Source: Pseudobutyrivibrio xylanivorans
GTDB lineage: Bacteria; Bacillota; Clostridia; Lachnospirales; Lachnospiraceae
Length of the DNA: 64,000 nucleotides
Direction of reading: 5' to 3'
NCBI RefSeq assembly: GCF_010906925.1
Contig: NZ_VTVE01000003.1
Span: 248,001 to 312,000, forward strand
The position numbers and the translations under genes were made by a program. Shown here one piece after another: positions 53,478 to 61,804 of the stretch. Position 1 is the stretch's first letter, and every line of letters begins with the position of its first letter. The notes below the pieces were generated by a model, which worked only from the letters and a program-made list of their open reading frames with translations, did not search any database and had not been told where the DNA came from.

Positions 53478-54713
53478 ATGACTACATTTTTGCCTTATTT
53501 TGTGGTGATTATGTTACTTGTGGTGGGGCTTGGATTCTTTAATGAGAAGATTACAGGGCTCACTGATGAAATTGCGCTGATGTTGTTTTCGATTGCAGTA
53601 GGCGGAATTTTGTTGTTATATAGATGCTTTTTTGCAAACGCAGACGTGCAGCTTATATTGGATGATATTCAGAGATTTGATTTGGAAGATTATTTGATGG
53701 ATTGCGTCTTGTGCTTCATGTTGTTTGCAGGCAGCTGTCACATGAAGCTTAGAGACTTTGGACGCTTGGCACGTCCTGTTGCGTTGCTTTCTTTTTTATG
53801 CACCTTACTTGGTGCAGTTATCTACGGAGTGGCATTTTTCCTAGCAGGAAAATTATTGTCACTATCTTTCTCCCTGGCGGGATGTCTCATGTTCGGAGCA
53901 ATCGTAGCCCCTACGGATCCTATCGCGGCTACCAGTATCCTTAAGAAATTCGGTTTGCCAAAAGACACATCATTCTTAATAGAAAGTGAATCATTGTTTA
54001 ATGATGGCGTCGGTGTGGCGCTATTTGTGTGCTTCTCAGGTATGGTTAAAGCTTCTGAAAATGAAAGCGTACTTATTGTCATGTGCCGTGAGGTGCTGGG
54101 AGCCGCATTAGTTGGTATAGTGGTTTCTGCAATATGCCTTTTTGTTTTTGCACATACTAAAAATAATAATAGGCAAATTTTTTCAAGTCTGCTTGCTGTA
54201 TCAACGGCATATTTATTGTGTGAGCATTTCGATTTTTCAGGTGCTATTGCGTCTGTAGTATGCGGAATCATGTATTCTCATTTTAGCACCAGTAGTGTTG
54301 ATAGCCAGATTTTCAATGGCTTTTGGGGCGTGTTAGATGATTTCCTTAATTCAGTTCTTTATGTGATGTTGGGATTATCCTTCATAAAAGTGTTGACCAT
54401 GCCTATAGTTATGGCTCTTTCTGCAGTGGCAATTATATGCAATTTCATAGGACGATTTTCATCGGTGGGTATCACCACGCTTTTCTTCAAAGAAATGCCT
54501 GATGGATATAGCAGGCTAAATTTTAGCAAGCTCCTCACATGGGCTGGACTTAAAGGTGGACTTTGTATTGCCCTTGCTATGAGTACCAATTCATTTATGT
54601 CTGATGATTCATACCGGATTATTCTGGGTGGAACTTACGGAATAGTCTTTTTCACCACAGTAGTACAGGGGCTCACAATGAGAAAAGTATACGAGAAAAT
54701 CCAAAAAATCTGA
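53478..54713 (+). CDS. Na+/H+ antiporter, CPA1/NhaP family
   Basis: The 411-residue membrane protein has about twelve helices. GAIVAPTDPIAATSILKKFG (about residues 138-157) carries the TDP motif, and IESESLFNDGVGVALFV is the core ND motif of cation/proton antiporters. KGGLCIALAMSTN is another family block. It exchanges Na+ or K+ for protons at the membrane. There is no cytoplasmic regulatory tail. GGGGGACG precedes the ATG, and a TATAAT lies about 50 bases upstream. It appears to be monocistronic. Confidence 0.92.
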   Translation: MTTFLPYFVVIMLLVVGLGFFNEKITGLTDEIALMLFSIAVGGILLLYRCFFANADVQLILDDIQRFDLEDYLMDCVLCFMLFAGSCHMKLRDFGRLARPVALLSFLCTLLGAVIYGVAFFLAGKLLSLSFSLAGCLMFGAIVAPTDPIAATSILKKFGLPKDTSFLIESESLFNDGVGVALFVCFSGMVKASENESVLIVMCREVLGAALVGIVVSAICLFVFAHTKNNNRQIFSSLLAVSTAYLLCEHFDFSGAIASVVCGIMYSHFSTSSVDSQIFNGFWGVLDDFLNSVLYVMLGLSFIKVLTMPIVMALSAVAIICNFIGRFSSVGITTLFFKEMPDGYSRLNFSKLLTWAGLKGGLCIALAMSTNSFMSDDSYRIILGGTYGIVFFTTVVQGLTMRKVYEKIQKI

Positions 54714-54778
54714 GAGGAATATCGTGACCATATAGCTTTATTTGAAAGGGAATTAAATCATAAAAATTCCACAAAATA

Positions 54779-54810
54779 TTTACATCGACTTTACATTCAC
54801 CTACTACCAT
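54779..54810 (+). promoter_or_regulatory. Pho box and -10, copy 1
   Basis: TTTACAT (54779-54785) and TTTACAT (54790-54796) are separated by 4 bases, with TACCAT (54805-54810) 8 bases further on. This is the spacing of PhoB/PhoP-activated promoters. The same arrangement recurs at 56083 before the Na/Pi cotransporter and phoPR. Confidence 0.7.
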
Positions 54811-54855
54811 AGCACCATGATGATTATGACAATAATATTTTTGGCAGTAGGTTTT
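54800..54855 (+). terminator. imperfect hairpin with T-run after the antiporter gene
   Basis: CCTACTACC (54800-54808) and GGCAGTAGG (54843-54851) pair at 8 of 9 positions, followed by TTTT. The left arm overlaps the Pho -10. It parallels the better terminator at 56104, so it may end antiporter transcription. Confidence 0.4.
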
Positions 54856-54930
54856 ATCATGTTAATGGTAGGCTGTCGATATAATTTGTTTGGCCTACAT
54901 TTTTATAGAAAAGAGAGGAGGAAGAATTAG
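54817..54930 (+). CDS. candidate 37-residue small membrane protein behind a Pho box
   Basis: MMIMTIIFLAVGFIMLMVGC forms one membrane helix, followed by RYNLFGLHFYRKERRKN, a basic cytoplasmic-like tail. It starts directly after the Pho promoter, so the leader would be nearly absent, and no Shine-Dalgarno sequence is visible. A GAGGAGG lies near its end without an obvious downstream start. I recognise no family. It might be chance, but the helix-plus-basic-tail pattern and Pho context make it worth recording. The rest of 54931-55263 holds no convincing gene. Confidence 0.35.
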   Translation: MMIMTIIFLAVGFIMLMVGCRYNLFGLHFYRKERRKN

Positions 54931-55132
54931 AAGAAACAAATTGCCACAATCATCACATGGTTATTCGCATTTACGAAGTGTAAGCTTTACAAAAGAAAGG
55001 AGTTATTATGATACTCGTCTATGCATAGGCCATTATTTTTACGATAGAATAGATAATTATAAAATTTCAAGCTCCCCAAAAGATGTTGCAAATGACAATC
55101 TAATAAACTAATATGAAGTTAATAAACATGCC

Positions 55133-55183
55133 TAGTACTTGCAGGTACTAAGGATTAGCTGGGCAGAGGTGCTCAGCTTTTTT
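55133..55183 (+). terminator. two-hairpin terminator
   Basis: TAGTAC-TTGCAG-GTACTA (55133-55150) is followed by AGCTGGGCA-GAGG-TGCTCAGCT (55157-55178; one G-T pair) and TTTTT. The second hairpin is a good Rho-independent terminator and probably ends the transcript starting at the Pho promoter near 54817. Confidence 0.75.
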
Positions 55184-55263
55184 GTTATTTATATGTGGTA
55201 CAAAATGTCAGCGCGAAATGTGTGGGGACAATATATTAATGAGTTACCACACAGGGGGGCAAA

Positions 55264-56058
55264 ATGAAAATACTTGACTACAAAAATTCTCTAATAAACG
55301 ACTATAAAAAGAACAGGCGCACTTTTATCTTTTACCTAATCTTGCGAGCACTTGTAATCCTGACACTCATCAGGTGCATTCTCACAAGAAATTATGAAAG
55401 TGCGGCCATCTGCATTTTGTCGTTGTTACTATTTTTGATGCCTGCATTTTTGCAGCAAAAAATGAAAATAGAGATTCCCGCAGTTTTTCAGGGTATCATA
55501 TTTGGGTTCATCTATGCCGCAGAAATATTAGGTGAGGTAAATCATTACTACGTGCTGATTCCTGGCTGGGACACGATGCTCCACACAATGAATGGATTCT
55601 TGTGCGCCGCCATTGGATTCTCACTGATTTACTTGCTCAATCGTGGCAGTGAGAATATTAATTTGTCCCCATTCTATCTGACGCTAGTGGCTTTTTGCTT
55701 TTCTATGACAGTAGGTGTTCTGTGGGAGTTTTTTGAATTCACCATGGACTACTTTTTCTATCTGGACATGCAAAAGGATTTCATAGTGCAAAACATTGGC
55801 TCAGTTACCCTTGATCCAAACAATTCTGGGATGCCATTTTTCATTGGAAATATAACTGACACAGTTGTAAATACCGCCGACGGTAACGCCTATACAATTC
55901 CTGGTGGGTACCTGGATATCGGCATCATCGATACTATGAAGGATCTTCTTGTAAATTTAGTAGGCGCCGTAGTTTTTAGCATTATTGGCTACACCACACT
56001 AAAATTCTCCAAGAAATCCAAAATCGCCGAGAGCCTGATGATTAAACCTAATGATTAA
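55264..56058 (+). CDS. membrane protein, DUF2238/YjdF-like
   Basis: The 264-residue protein has about seven hydrophobic segments. YVLIPGWDTMLHTMNGFLCA and FCFSMTVGVLWEFFEFTMDY are the conserved blocks of the DUF2238/YjdF-like group; the His and acidic residues in them may bind metal or lipid. Function is unknown. GGGGGGC precedes the ATG. It lies between two Pho-box copies; the second overlaps its terminator. It could be phosphate-regulated only if read from copy 1 through the terminator at 55157. Confidence 0.78.
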   Translation: MKILDYKNSLINDYKKNRRTFIFYLILRALVILTLIRCILTRNYESAAICILSLLLFLMPAFLQQKMKIEIPAVFQGIIFGFIYAAEILGEVNHYYVLIPGWDTMLHTMNGFLCAAIGFSLIYLLNRGSENINLSPFYLTLVAFCFSMTVGVLWEFFEFTMDYFFYLDMQKDFIVQNIGSVTLDPNNSGMPFFIGNITDTVVNTADGNAYTIPGGYLDIGIIDTMKDLLVNLVGAVVFSIIGYTTLKFSKKSKIAESLMIKPND

Positions 56059-56082
56059 TTCATCCAAATTTCTCACAAAAAA

Positions 56083-56114
56083 TTTACATAGACTTTACAT
56101 TTACCTACTACCAT
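56083..56114 (+). promoter_or_regulatory. Pho box and -10, copy 2 (promoter of nptA-phoP-phoR)
   Basis: TTTACAT (56083-56089), AGAC, TTTACAT (56094-56100), 8 bases, then TACCAT (56109-56114). Two 7-base direct repeats with 11-base period next to the -10 match the PhoB/PhoP activation layout. Genes downstream encode phosphate uptake and PhoP itself, indicating autoregulation. Confidence 0.8.
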
Positions 56115-56150
56115 GAGTCTGTAACGATTATGAAAGGTAGTAGGTTTTTT
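56104..56150 (+). terminator. terminator of the DUF2238-like gene overlapping the Pho promoter
   Basis: CCTACTACC (56104-56112) pairs perfectly with GGTAGTAGG (56136-56144), followed by TTTTTT. The left arm is part of the Pho -10 region, so transcripts starting at that promoter lack it and escape termination, while upstream transcripts stop. Confidence 0.75.
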
Positions 56151-56222
56151 GTATTGGTACTTGCATTCTATGCCCAGGCCATGACCTACGGGATAGTTAG
56201 ATGAGACATAAGGAGAGAAAAT

Positions 56223-57242
56223 ATGGATGCATTTTCGATAATATCATTATTAGGCGGGCTGGCCCTGTTTTTGTACGGCATGCGCCTAATGGGTGAAGGC
56301 CTAGAGAAACTGGCCTCAAATCGCCTTGAGAAAATACTGGCCAGACTCACTGGCAGGACATCTCACGCGGTAATTTTAGGTGCGGCCATCACCGCTATAA
56401 TTCAGTCTTCCTCAGCCACCACGGTAATGGTTGTAGGTTTTGTAAATTCAGGAATAATGAGCCTCAGACAGGCGGTTGGTGTTATAATGGGGGCAAATAT
56501 AGGCACCACCATGACCTCATGGATATTCTCCATGACTGGAATCCAAAGCGAATCCTTCTGGGTGAGAATGTTAAAGCCATCATCCTTTGCTCCAATCGTG
56601 GCAATGATCGGCATTATATTGCTAATGACAGCCCGTGAGAATATTAAGAAAACTCACGCCGGAAGCATTTGCCTAGGGTTTGGAATCCTAATGTATGGCA
56701 TGGAGACTATGTCAAAATCCATGGTACCATTGGCAGAAAGTGACACTTTTGCTTCTATATTAATGGCAGTGTCCAATCCGATTTTTGGAATAGTTGTGGG
56801 AATGATTTTTACAGCAGTTATCCAAAGCTCCTCAGCATCAGTTGGAATACTTCAAGCTCTTTGCCTTTCGGGTACAGTCACTTTTGCGGCGGCTATACCG
56901 ATAGTTTTGGGGCAAAATATTGGAACTTGTGCCACAGCTCTGCTGTCATCGGTAGGGGCTAGCAAAAATGCAAAGCGAGCTTCCATGATACATTTGTATT
57001 TCAACCTGATTGGAACTATTGTTTTTGTAGGAACTTTTTATACGGCCAACATGTTTTTTTATTTTGATTTTTTGTACCAAGCAGCAAGCCCAGTATCAGT
57101 GGCTATAATCCATAGCATTTTCAATATTGGCTGCACAGTGGTTCTCTACCCATTCGCTAACCGGGTAGTGACCCTAGCAGAGAAAACCATAAAAGACGAT
57201 TATACTCACGTGACCGACCTGCGGGCAGGCATGAAAGTTTGA
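56223..57242 (+). CDS. Na+/phosphate cotransporter family protein (NptA/PF02690 type)
   Basis: The 339-residue protein has two inverted Na/Pi-cotransporter repeats: LGGLALFLYGMRLMGEGLEK, TAIIQSSSATTVMVVGFVNS and GANIGTTMTSW in the first; TAVIQSSSASVGILQALC and GQNIGTCATALLSS in the second. The QSSS motifs bind Na+ and phosphate. It lacks the C-terminal PhoU-like domain found in longer homologues. A Pho box lies 110 bases upstream and phoP follows 18 bases after the stop, supporting a phosphate uptake role. AAGGAG precedes the ATG. Confidence 0.93.
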   Translation: MDAFSIISLLGGLALFLYGMRLMGEGLEKLASNRLEKILARLTGRTSHAVILGAAITAIIQSSSATTVMVVGFVNSGIMSLRQAVGVIMGANIGTTMTSWIFSMTGIQSESFWVRMLKPSSFAPIVAMIGIILLMTARENIKKTHAGSICLGFGILMYGMETMSKSMVPLAESDTFASILMAVSNPIFGIVVGMIFTAVIQSSSASVGILQALCLSGTVTFAAAIPIVLGQNIGTCATALLSSVGASKNAKRASMIHLYFNLIGTIVFVGTFYTANMFFYFDFLYQAASPVSVAIIHSIFNIGCTVVLYPFANRVVTLAEKTIKDDYTHVTDLRAGMKV

Positions 57243-57260
57243 TTATCTAAAGGAGATAGT

Positions 57261-57929
57261 ATGGCTTTAATTTATATAGTAGAGGACGATGAGAATATCA
57301 GAGAAATAGAGGAGTTTGCCCTTGAGAATGCTGGGTTTTCAGTGAACAGCTTTTCTGATGCTGCAAGCTTTTTTGCCTCTCTTGAGAGAAAATTACCGGA
57401 CTTGGTTTTGCTAGACATTATGCTGCCCGATGAGAATGGTAATGATATTTTGACAAATATTCGTGCAAGCGAAATAACTCAGAGCATTCCAGTAATTATG
57501 GTTACTGCCAAAACTACTGAGCTGGATTTGGCTAGAGGCCTAGAAATCGGTGCAGATGATTACATTAAAAAGCCATTCTCTGTAGTTGAGCTTACCTCTA
57601 GGGTGAAGGCTCTGTTGCGCCGCACTAGTTCTGACGGCAAGCAAATAATTCGCATAGACGAATTAGTATTAGACGAAGGTAAACATACAGTAAGCCTTGG
57701 GGATTCTCCAGTTGAGCTTACATTCAAAGAATATGAGTTATTGAAATATTTGTTAATGAATAGAGGGCTGGTTCTCAAACGTGCTCAGATAATGGATAAA
57801 ATCTGGGGCATGGATTATGAGCTAGAATCCCGCACCTTAGACATGCATATTAAATCCCTGCGAACAAAACTACGTAATTACGGAGACAGGATTCTCACTG
57901 TACGAAATGTAGGTTACAAGTTTGAGTGA
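57261..57929 (+). CDS. phoP: OmpR-family response regulator, PhoP/PhoB-like
   Basis: The 222-residue regulator has a receiver domain (IYIVEDDENIREIEEFALEN with the acidic pair; DLVLLDIMLPDENG with phospho-accepting Asp about residue 51; MVTAKT; YIKKPF) and a winged-helix DNA-binding domain (LTFKEYELLKYLLMN, SRTLDMHIKSLRTKLR). Context between a Na/Pi transporter and a sensor kinase behind Pho boxes identifies it as the phosphate regulator. It should bind the TTTACAT repeats at 54779 and 56083. AAAGGAG precedes the ATG; the stop is near the kinase start. Confidence 0.9.
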   Translation: MALIYIVEDDENIREIEEFALENAGFSVNSFSDAASFFASLERKLPDLVLLDIMLPDENGNDILTNIRASEITQSIPVIMVTAKTTELDLARGLEIGADDYIKKPFSVVELTSRVKALLRRTSSDGKQIIRIDELVLDEGKHTVSLGDSPVELTFKEYELLKYLLMNRGLVLKRAQIMDKIWGMDYELESRTLDMHIKSLRTKLRNYGDRILTVRNVGYKFE

Positions 57930-57943
57930 CATATGGAGGTGTT

Positions 57944-59266
57944 ATGGCACGAAAGATTTATCTTAGATTTGTATTTATGATTATTCTTGTGGCCTTGCTA
58001 GCAACAAGCTGTGGGGCTATGGCATATTATGCGCTTTTTGAAAAGCAGGTTCACGAGGATCTCCAGGTGACTGCTCAAATTCTCAGGGATACAGGGGTAT
58101 TTCAAAATGCAGATATTGCTGCATTTGAGGCCAATCCGAAACTAGAAGAAGAAAAGCTTCGTGTTACCCTAGTGGACACCGATGGCAAGGTACTTTTTGA
58201 TAACACCACACCTGCATCATCAATGAACAATCACCTTGACCGTCCTGAGATAGCGGAGGCTATGAAAAATAGCTGGGGAGAGGAAATACGTAAATCCGAT
58301 ACTATTGATCGAGTGGATTATTACTATGCAATCGTCCTAGACGACGGCCGTATACTTAGGATTTCAAAGGAAGTGGACAGCCTTTGGACTGTGATAATAT
58401 CGGCGATTCCCTATTGCATGTCCATCATCATCATTGTTTCTATTATAGGAACCATCCTCTCGAAGCTTCTCACCCAAAGCCTTGTGGCGCCAATCATAAA
58501 TGTGGCTGAGAATTTGGATGATGATGTGGAGGCGCCATATCCGGAGTTGTATCCATTTGTTAGCGAGATTAGAAAGCAACACGACAAAGTCTTAGAATCC
58601 GCCAAGAGAATTCAGGATTTCTCAACCAATGCCAGCCATGAGCTAAAGACTCCACTAACGGCAATTTCTGGATATGCACAGCTTATTCAGACCAACGAAA
58701 TAGAGACAGAGCGACTACAGCATTTCGCAGGAGAAATCGAGAAAAATGCAAATCGTTTACTCAAATTAATAGATGACATAATAGCTCTTTCAAATCTAGA
58801 TGCCCATGAGCTGCAGGATAAATTTGAAAAAGTGGATTTGTACGAGCTGGCAAAAGAAGAGATAGAGGTTTTAAAAATAAATGCAAATGCAAAAGACATT
58901 TTGCTAGAATTGGAAGGGGAGCCCACATACTTTCTTGGACGCAAAGATCTACTAGTGGAACTAATAGATAATCTTGTGGAAAACTCTATCCGCTATAACA
59001 ACCCTGGTGGACACGTGTGGGTAAAAGTTCAGGAGGCTAATGGAAGAAAGATTCTATCTGTTGAGGACGATGGAATTGGAATCCCAAGCCAGGATTTTGA
59101 GAGGGTCTTCGAAAGATTCTACAGAGTGGATAAAAGCCGCTCCAAAGCCAGCGGTGGCACAGGCCTAGGTCTTTCCATTGTAAAACACATAGTGGAGTTG
59201 CACGATGGAACAATCCAGTTAGAAAGTGAACTTGATAAAGGAACAACCATAACTATTGTATTTTAG
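57944..59266 (+). CDS. phoR: sensor histidine kinase, PhoR-like
   Basis: This kinase of about 440 residues has an N-terminal helix (FVFMIILVALLATSCGAMAY), an external sensor of about 120 residues, a second helix (about 150-175), then HisKA (NASHELKTPLTAISGYAQL; phospho-His about 232) and HATPase blocks (ELIDNLVENSIRYNN, VEDDGIGIP, SGGTGLGLSIVKH). GGAGGT favours ATG 57944; a GTG at 57926 overlapping the phoP stop is possible. It would phosphorylate the adjacent regulator when phosphate is low. The order nptA-phoP-phoR forms one operon. Confidence 0.92.
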   Translation: MARKIYLRFVFMIILVALLATSCGAMAYYALFEKQVHEDLQVTAQILRDTGVFQNADIAAFEANPKLEEEKLRVTLVDTDGKVLFDNTTPASSMNNHLDRPEIAEAMKNSWGEEIRKSDTIDRVDYYYAIVLDDGRILRISKEVDSLWTVIISAIPYCMSIIIIVSIIGTILSKLLTQSLVAPIINVAENLDDDVEAPYPELYPFVSEIRKQHDKVLESAKRIQDFSTNASHELKTPLTAISGYAQLIQTNEIETERLQHFAGEIEKNANRLLKLIDDIIALSNLDAHELQDKFEKVDLYELAKEEIEVLKINANAKDILLELEGEPTYFLGRKDLLVELIDNLVENSIRYNNPGGHVWVKVQEANGRKILSVEDDGIGIPSQDFERVFERFYRVDKSRSKASGGTGLGLSIVKHIVELHDGTIQLESELDKGTTITIVF

Positions 59267-59281
59267 AAAAGGGAACACACC

Positions 59282-59776
59282 ATGAAGAAACTACTTATAA
59301 TTGGCGCCGGCGAGTACGGCCGTCTTGTAAAGGACTTGGCGCTTGAGGTTGGATATGACGATGCTGATTTTCTAGATGATAACAGCCAGCTTGCCATCGG
59401 TAAAATTGCAGACTACAAAAAGTTCGTAGGAGAATACGAGGAATTCATCGTAGCCATGGGCAATCCCCAGGTGAGAAAGAAATGTGTGGAGATGCTGTCA
59501 GCTGATTTTAAGCTTGCTATTATCATTCATCCTAGAGCCTATGTGAGTGGAGATGCAGCTATCGGAGCTGGCTCCATTGTAGAGCCAGGCTGCGTAGTGT
59601 ACAGAGCATGCACCATTGGCCAGTCATGCCTTATTAATGCAGGCGCTGTGCTTAATCATGACAGCACAGTAGGAGACTTTTGCCAGATTGGATGCAACGC
59701 AGTGGTTACGGCCAGAGCTGTTGTGGCTGCTGGGACCAAGGTGGAGCACGGGAGTGTAGTTCATTCCGCTATTTAA
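59282..59776 (+). CDS. PglD/NeuD-like sugar acetyltransferase
   Basis: This 164-residue protein is short for the family (about 200). It has the N-terminal PglD nucleotide-sugar domain (KKLLIIGAGEYGRLVKDLAL, FIVAMGNPQVRKKCVEML). A left-handed beta-helix of hexapeptide repeats follows (AAIGAGSIVEPGCVVY, INAGAVLNHDSTVGDFCQIG), including the catalytic-type NHDSTVG His. It would acetylate an amino sugar using acetyl-CoA. The last coil and tail are shorter than usual. It follows phoR by 15 bases, so may be Pho-regulated by read-through, although its role suits the distant glycan locus. Confidence 0.87.
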   Translation: MKKLLIIGAGEYGRLVKDLALEVGYDDADFLDDNSQLAIGKIADYKKFVGEYEEFIVAMGNPQVRKKCVEMLSADFKLAIIIHPRAYVSGDAAIGAGSIVEPGCVVYRACTIGQSCLINAGAVLNHDSTVGDFCQIGCNAVVTARAVVAAGTKVEHGSVVHSAI

Positions 59777-59784
59777 TTAAATGT

Positions 59785-59813
59785 TTGCAACTGCCCCTAA
59801 TCCGTGCTACAAT
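59785..59813 (+). promoter_or_regulatory. predicted promoter of superoxide dismutase gene
   Basis: TTGCAA (59785-59790), 17 bases, TACAAT (59808-59813), 41 bases before the start codon. Confidence 0.65.
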
Positions 59814-59854
59814 CAAACCAATATTATTTAACACAATTAAAGGAGGGTTTTACT

Positions 59855-60472
59855 ATGTTTGAACAGATTAAATTACCATATGCAACAAATGCCCTAGAGC
59901 CATATATTGACCAGCTCACAGTGGAGACACACCATGGCAAGCACCATGCTACATACACCAAGACTTTCAACGAGTTAGCTGAGAAGGCAGGCATGGCAGA
60001 TTTATCTGCAGAGGAGTTGCTTGCATCCCTTGATAAGGTTGGCGACGCTACACTTCGCCAGGGCCTTAAGAATCAGGGCGGCGGCTTCTACAATCACAAT
60101 CTTTATTTTGAAATGTTTTCACCTAGCCCAGCTAAGGCGCCTACAGGCAAGCTGGCTCAGGCTATTGACGATACATTCGGAGGACTTGATGCTCTTAAGG
60201 AGCAGCTTACCACAGCAGCCACTACACAGTTTGGTTCTGGTTGGGCTTGGCTTTCTACTGACAAGTCAGGCAAGCTCACAGTTTCTAAGACAGCCAATCA
60301 GGACAACCCAATTTCTGAGGGCACAGGTATGATTCCTCTGGTAGCCCTTGATGTGTGGGAGCATGCTTACTACTTAAAATACAAGAATCTCCGCCCAGAC
60401 TATATCAAGGCATTTTTTGAGGTGCTTGATTGGGCAAAGGTAAGTGCTAGATATGAGGAGATTGTAGGCTAA
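59855..60472 (+). CDS. sodA: Fe/Mn superoxide dismutase
   Basis: The 205-residue enzyme begins FEQIKLPYATNALEPYIDQL. Metal ligands are visible in THHGKHHATYTKTFN, GGGFYNHNLYFEMF (a second His) and ALDVWEHAYYLKYKN (Asp and His). GSGWAWLS is a family block. It dismutes superoxide to peroxide and oxygen in the cytoplasm. Metal choice cannot be settled by eye. AAAGGAGGG and a good promoter suggest strong expression, notable for a probable strict anaerobe. Codon use (CTT, GAG, GCT) is that of highly expressed genes here. Confidence 0.96.
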   Translation: MFEQIKLPYATNALEPYIDQLTVETHHGKHHATYTKTFNELAEKAGMADLSAEELLASLDKVGDATLRQGLKNQGGGFYNHNLYFEMFSPSPAKAPTGKLAQAIDDTFGGLDALKEQLTTAATTQFGSGWAWLSTDKSGKLTVSKTANQDNPISEGTGMIPLVALDVWEHAYYLKYKNLRPDYIKAFFEVLDWAKVSARYEEIVG

Positions 60473-60499
60473 TAGAATTGATCTGCAAAAGGGGGACCC

Positions 60500-61000
60500 A
60501 TGACCAGACGAGAACGAGAAATCACAGATACAAATGAAATCAACCGCATCCTAGACACATGCAAGTATTTGCATCTAGGTCTAGTGGATGACGGTAAGCC
60601 ATACGTGGTGCCAATGAATTACGGCATAGACCATGACGATGCAGACGGGCATTTGATTGTCTACCTTCACGGTGCTAACACTGGTCGCAAGCTAGACATC
60701 ATTAAAAAGAATTCTGATTGCTGTTTCACAATGGAGTGCAATATCACACCATTCGAGGGTAAGATGGCATGCCAGTACGGTGTGGCCTATGAGTGTGTTA
60801 TGGGCACAGGCCAGATTCATCTCATAGATGACCCTGCTGAGAAGGACCGTGCACTTCAGGCTATCATGAAAACTCAGACTGGCCACGACCATTTCCAGTT
60901 TGATGAGAGGATGGTTTCTATCGTTAGCGTCATGCGTATCGATGTGGATGAACTTTCGGCAAAGCATCGCCCACTTCCTGCAGCCATGACTGAGAGCTAG
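60500..61000 (+). CDS. pyridoxamine 5'-phosphate oxidase-like flavoprotein (NimA family)
   Basis: The 166-residue protein has the split-barrel flavin fold of NimA-type proteins: MTRREREITDTNEINRILDT, LGLVDDGKPYVVPMNYG, LYVGLH-like IVYLHGANTGRKLDIIKKN, and the C-terminal VMRIDVDELSAKHRPLP. NimA proteins are linked to nitroimidazole reduction and resistance; many relatives have other or unknown redox roles. It follows sodA by 27 bases with a GGGGG ribosome binding site, so a shared oxidative-stress operon is likely. Confidence 0.9.
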   Translation: MTRREREITDTNEINRILDTCKYLHLGLVDDGKPYVVPMNYGIDHDDADGHLIVYLHGANTGRKLDIIKKNSDCCFTMECNITPFEGKMACQYGVAYECVMGTGQIHLIDDPAEKDRALQAIMKTQTGHDHFQFDERMVSIVSVMRIDVDELSAKHRPLPAAMTES

Positions 61001-61023
61001 CGGAATCTAGCGGAATTCGCTTA

Positions 61024-61052
61024 TTGATAAAAATGCGTCTATACCTTATAAT
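61024..61052 (+). promoter_or_regulatory. strong predicted promoter of gtrA-like gene
   Basis: TTGATA (61024-61029), a 17-base spacer and a perfect TATAAT (61047-61052), 77 bases before the gene. Confidence 0.7.
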
Positions 61053-61129
61053 CCTAGAGGGCTATTCTGACATTCCATCAGATGATTGCCCAGTATAGAA
61101 AAATGATGAATTAGGAATCAGGTATTAAA

Positions 61130-61648
61130 ATGAATAAAGCATTTGATTTATTAGATATAATTGTTAGAAAGATTTTTGGATTAGTTTTCAAAATAATGCA
61201 CAAGGAGTACACAGATGGGGTACACGAGGCTATGCTTCAGTTCGTTAAGTTTGGCATCGTTGGTGTGACTAACACATTTCTAGCCCTCGCCATCAATTGG
61301 ATATCTCTAATCGTCCTTGAGAAGATGGGAGTATTAGTTGATAATCCTAGTGGTCAGGCTTCCATAGCCAATGTCATAGCATTTCTTCTCAGTGTGCTTT
61401 GGTCCTTCTACTGGAACAACAAGCTTGTGTTCGTATTAGAGGATGGCCAGCAGAGAAATCTACTACGCACCCTTTTGAAGACTTATGTTTCATACTCATT
61501 TACAGGAATCTTTTTAAATACACTTTTACTCTATCTATGGATTGATGTGATTGGCTTGTCCAAATTCGTGGCACCTCTTATTAATCTATTAGTAAGTGTT
61601 CCAATTAATTTCCTTATTAACAAGTTTTGGGCATTTAAATCGAAATAA
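61130..61648 (+). CDS. GtrA family membrane protein
   Basis: The 172-residue protein has four hydrophobic segments. FVKFGIVGVTNTFLALAINW is the GtrA signature, and FLLSVLWSFYWNNKLVFV and INFLINKFWAFKS match the second half. GtrA-like proteins are thought to assist flipping of polyprenyl-phosphate sugars made by GtrB-type GT2 enzymes. Two such GT2 genes (8934 and 28720) are in the window, though far away. It has its own promoter and terminator, so it is probably transcribed alone. Confidence 0.9.
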   Translation: MNKAFDLLDIIVRKIFGLVFKIMHKEYTDGVHEAMLQFVKFGIVGVTNTFLALAINWISLIVLEKMGVLVDNPSGQASIANVIAFLLSVLWSFYWNNKLVFVLEDGQQRNLLRTLLKTYVSYSFTGIFLNTLLLYLWIDVIGLSKFVAPLINLLVSVPINFLINKFWAFKSK

Positions 61649-61699
61649 TCCATTTCAGTGGAAATACAAGTCCTAAATTAAATACTAATAATAATTCAG

Positions 61700-61754
61700 C
61701 CTTCTGGCGGTACTTGACCAGCAACATGGTTCGGTGCCCCCAGAGGGTTTTTTT
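61700..61754 (+). terminator. terminator after gtrA-like gene
   Basis: CCTTCTGG (61700-61707) and CCAGAGGG (61740-61747) form the base (one G-T pair); an inner ACCA/TGGT stem extends it. TTTTTTT follows. Confidence 0.75.
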
Positions 61755-61804
61755 ATATGCAAAATAAAAATATTATTTTTTTACTACTTTCTAATTAAAA
61801 AGTG

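Noticed and set aside
54890-55111. 73-codon frame with TTG start
   Set aside because: Lacks a ribosome binding site at its start, has no family features, and its composition looks non-coding; it overlaps the better-motivated small membrane frame.
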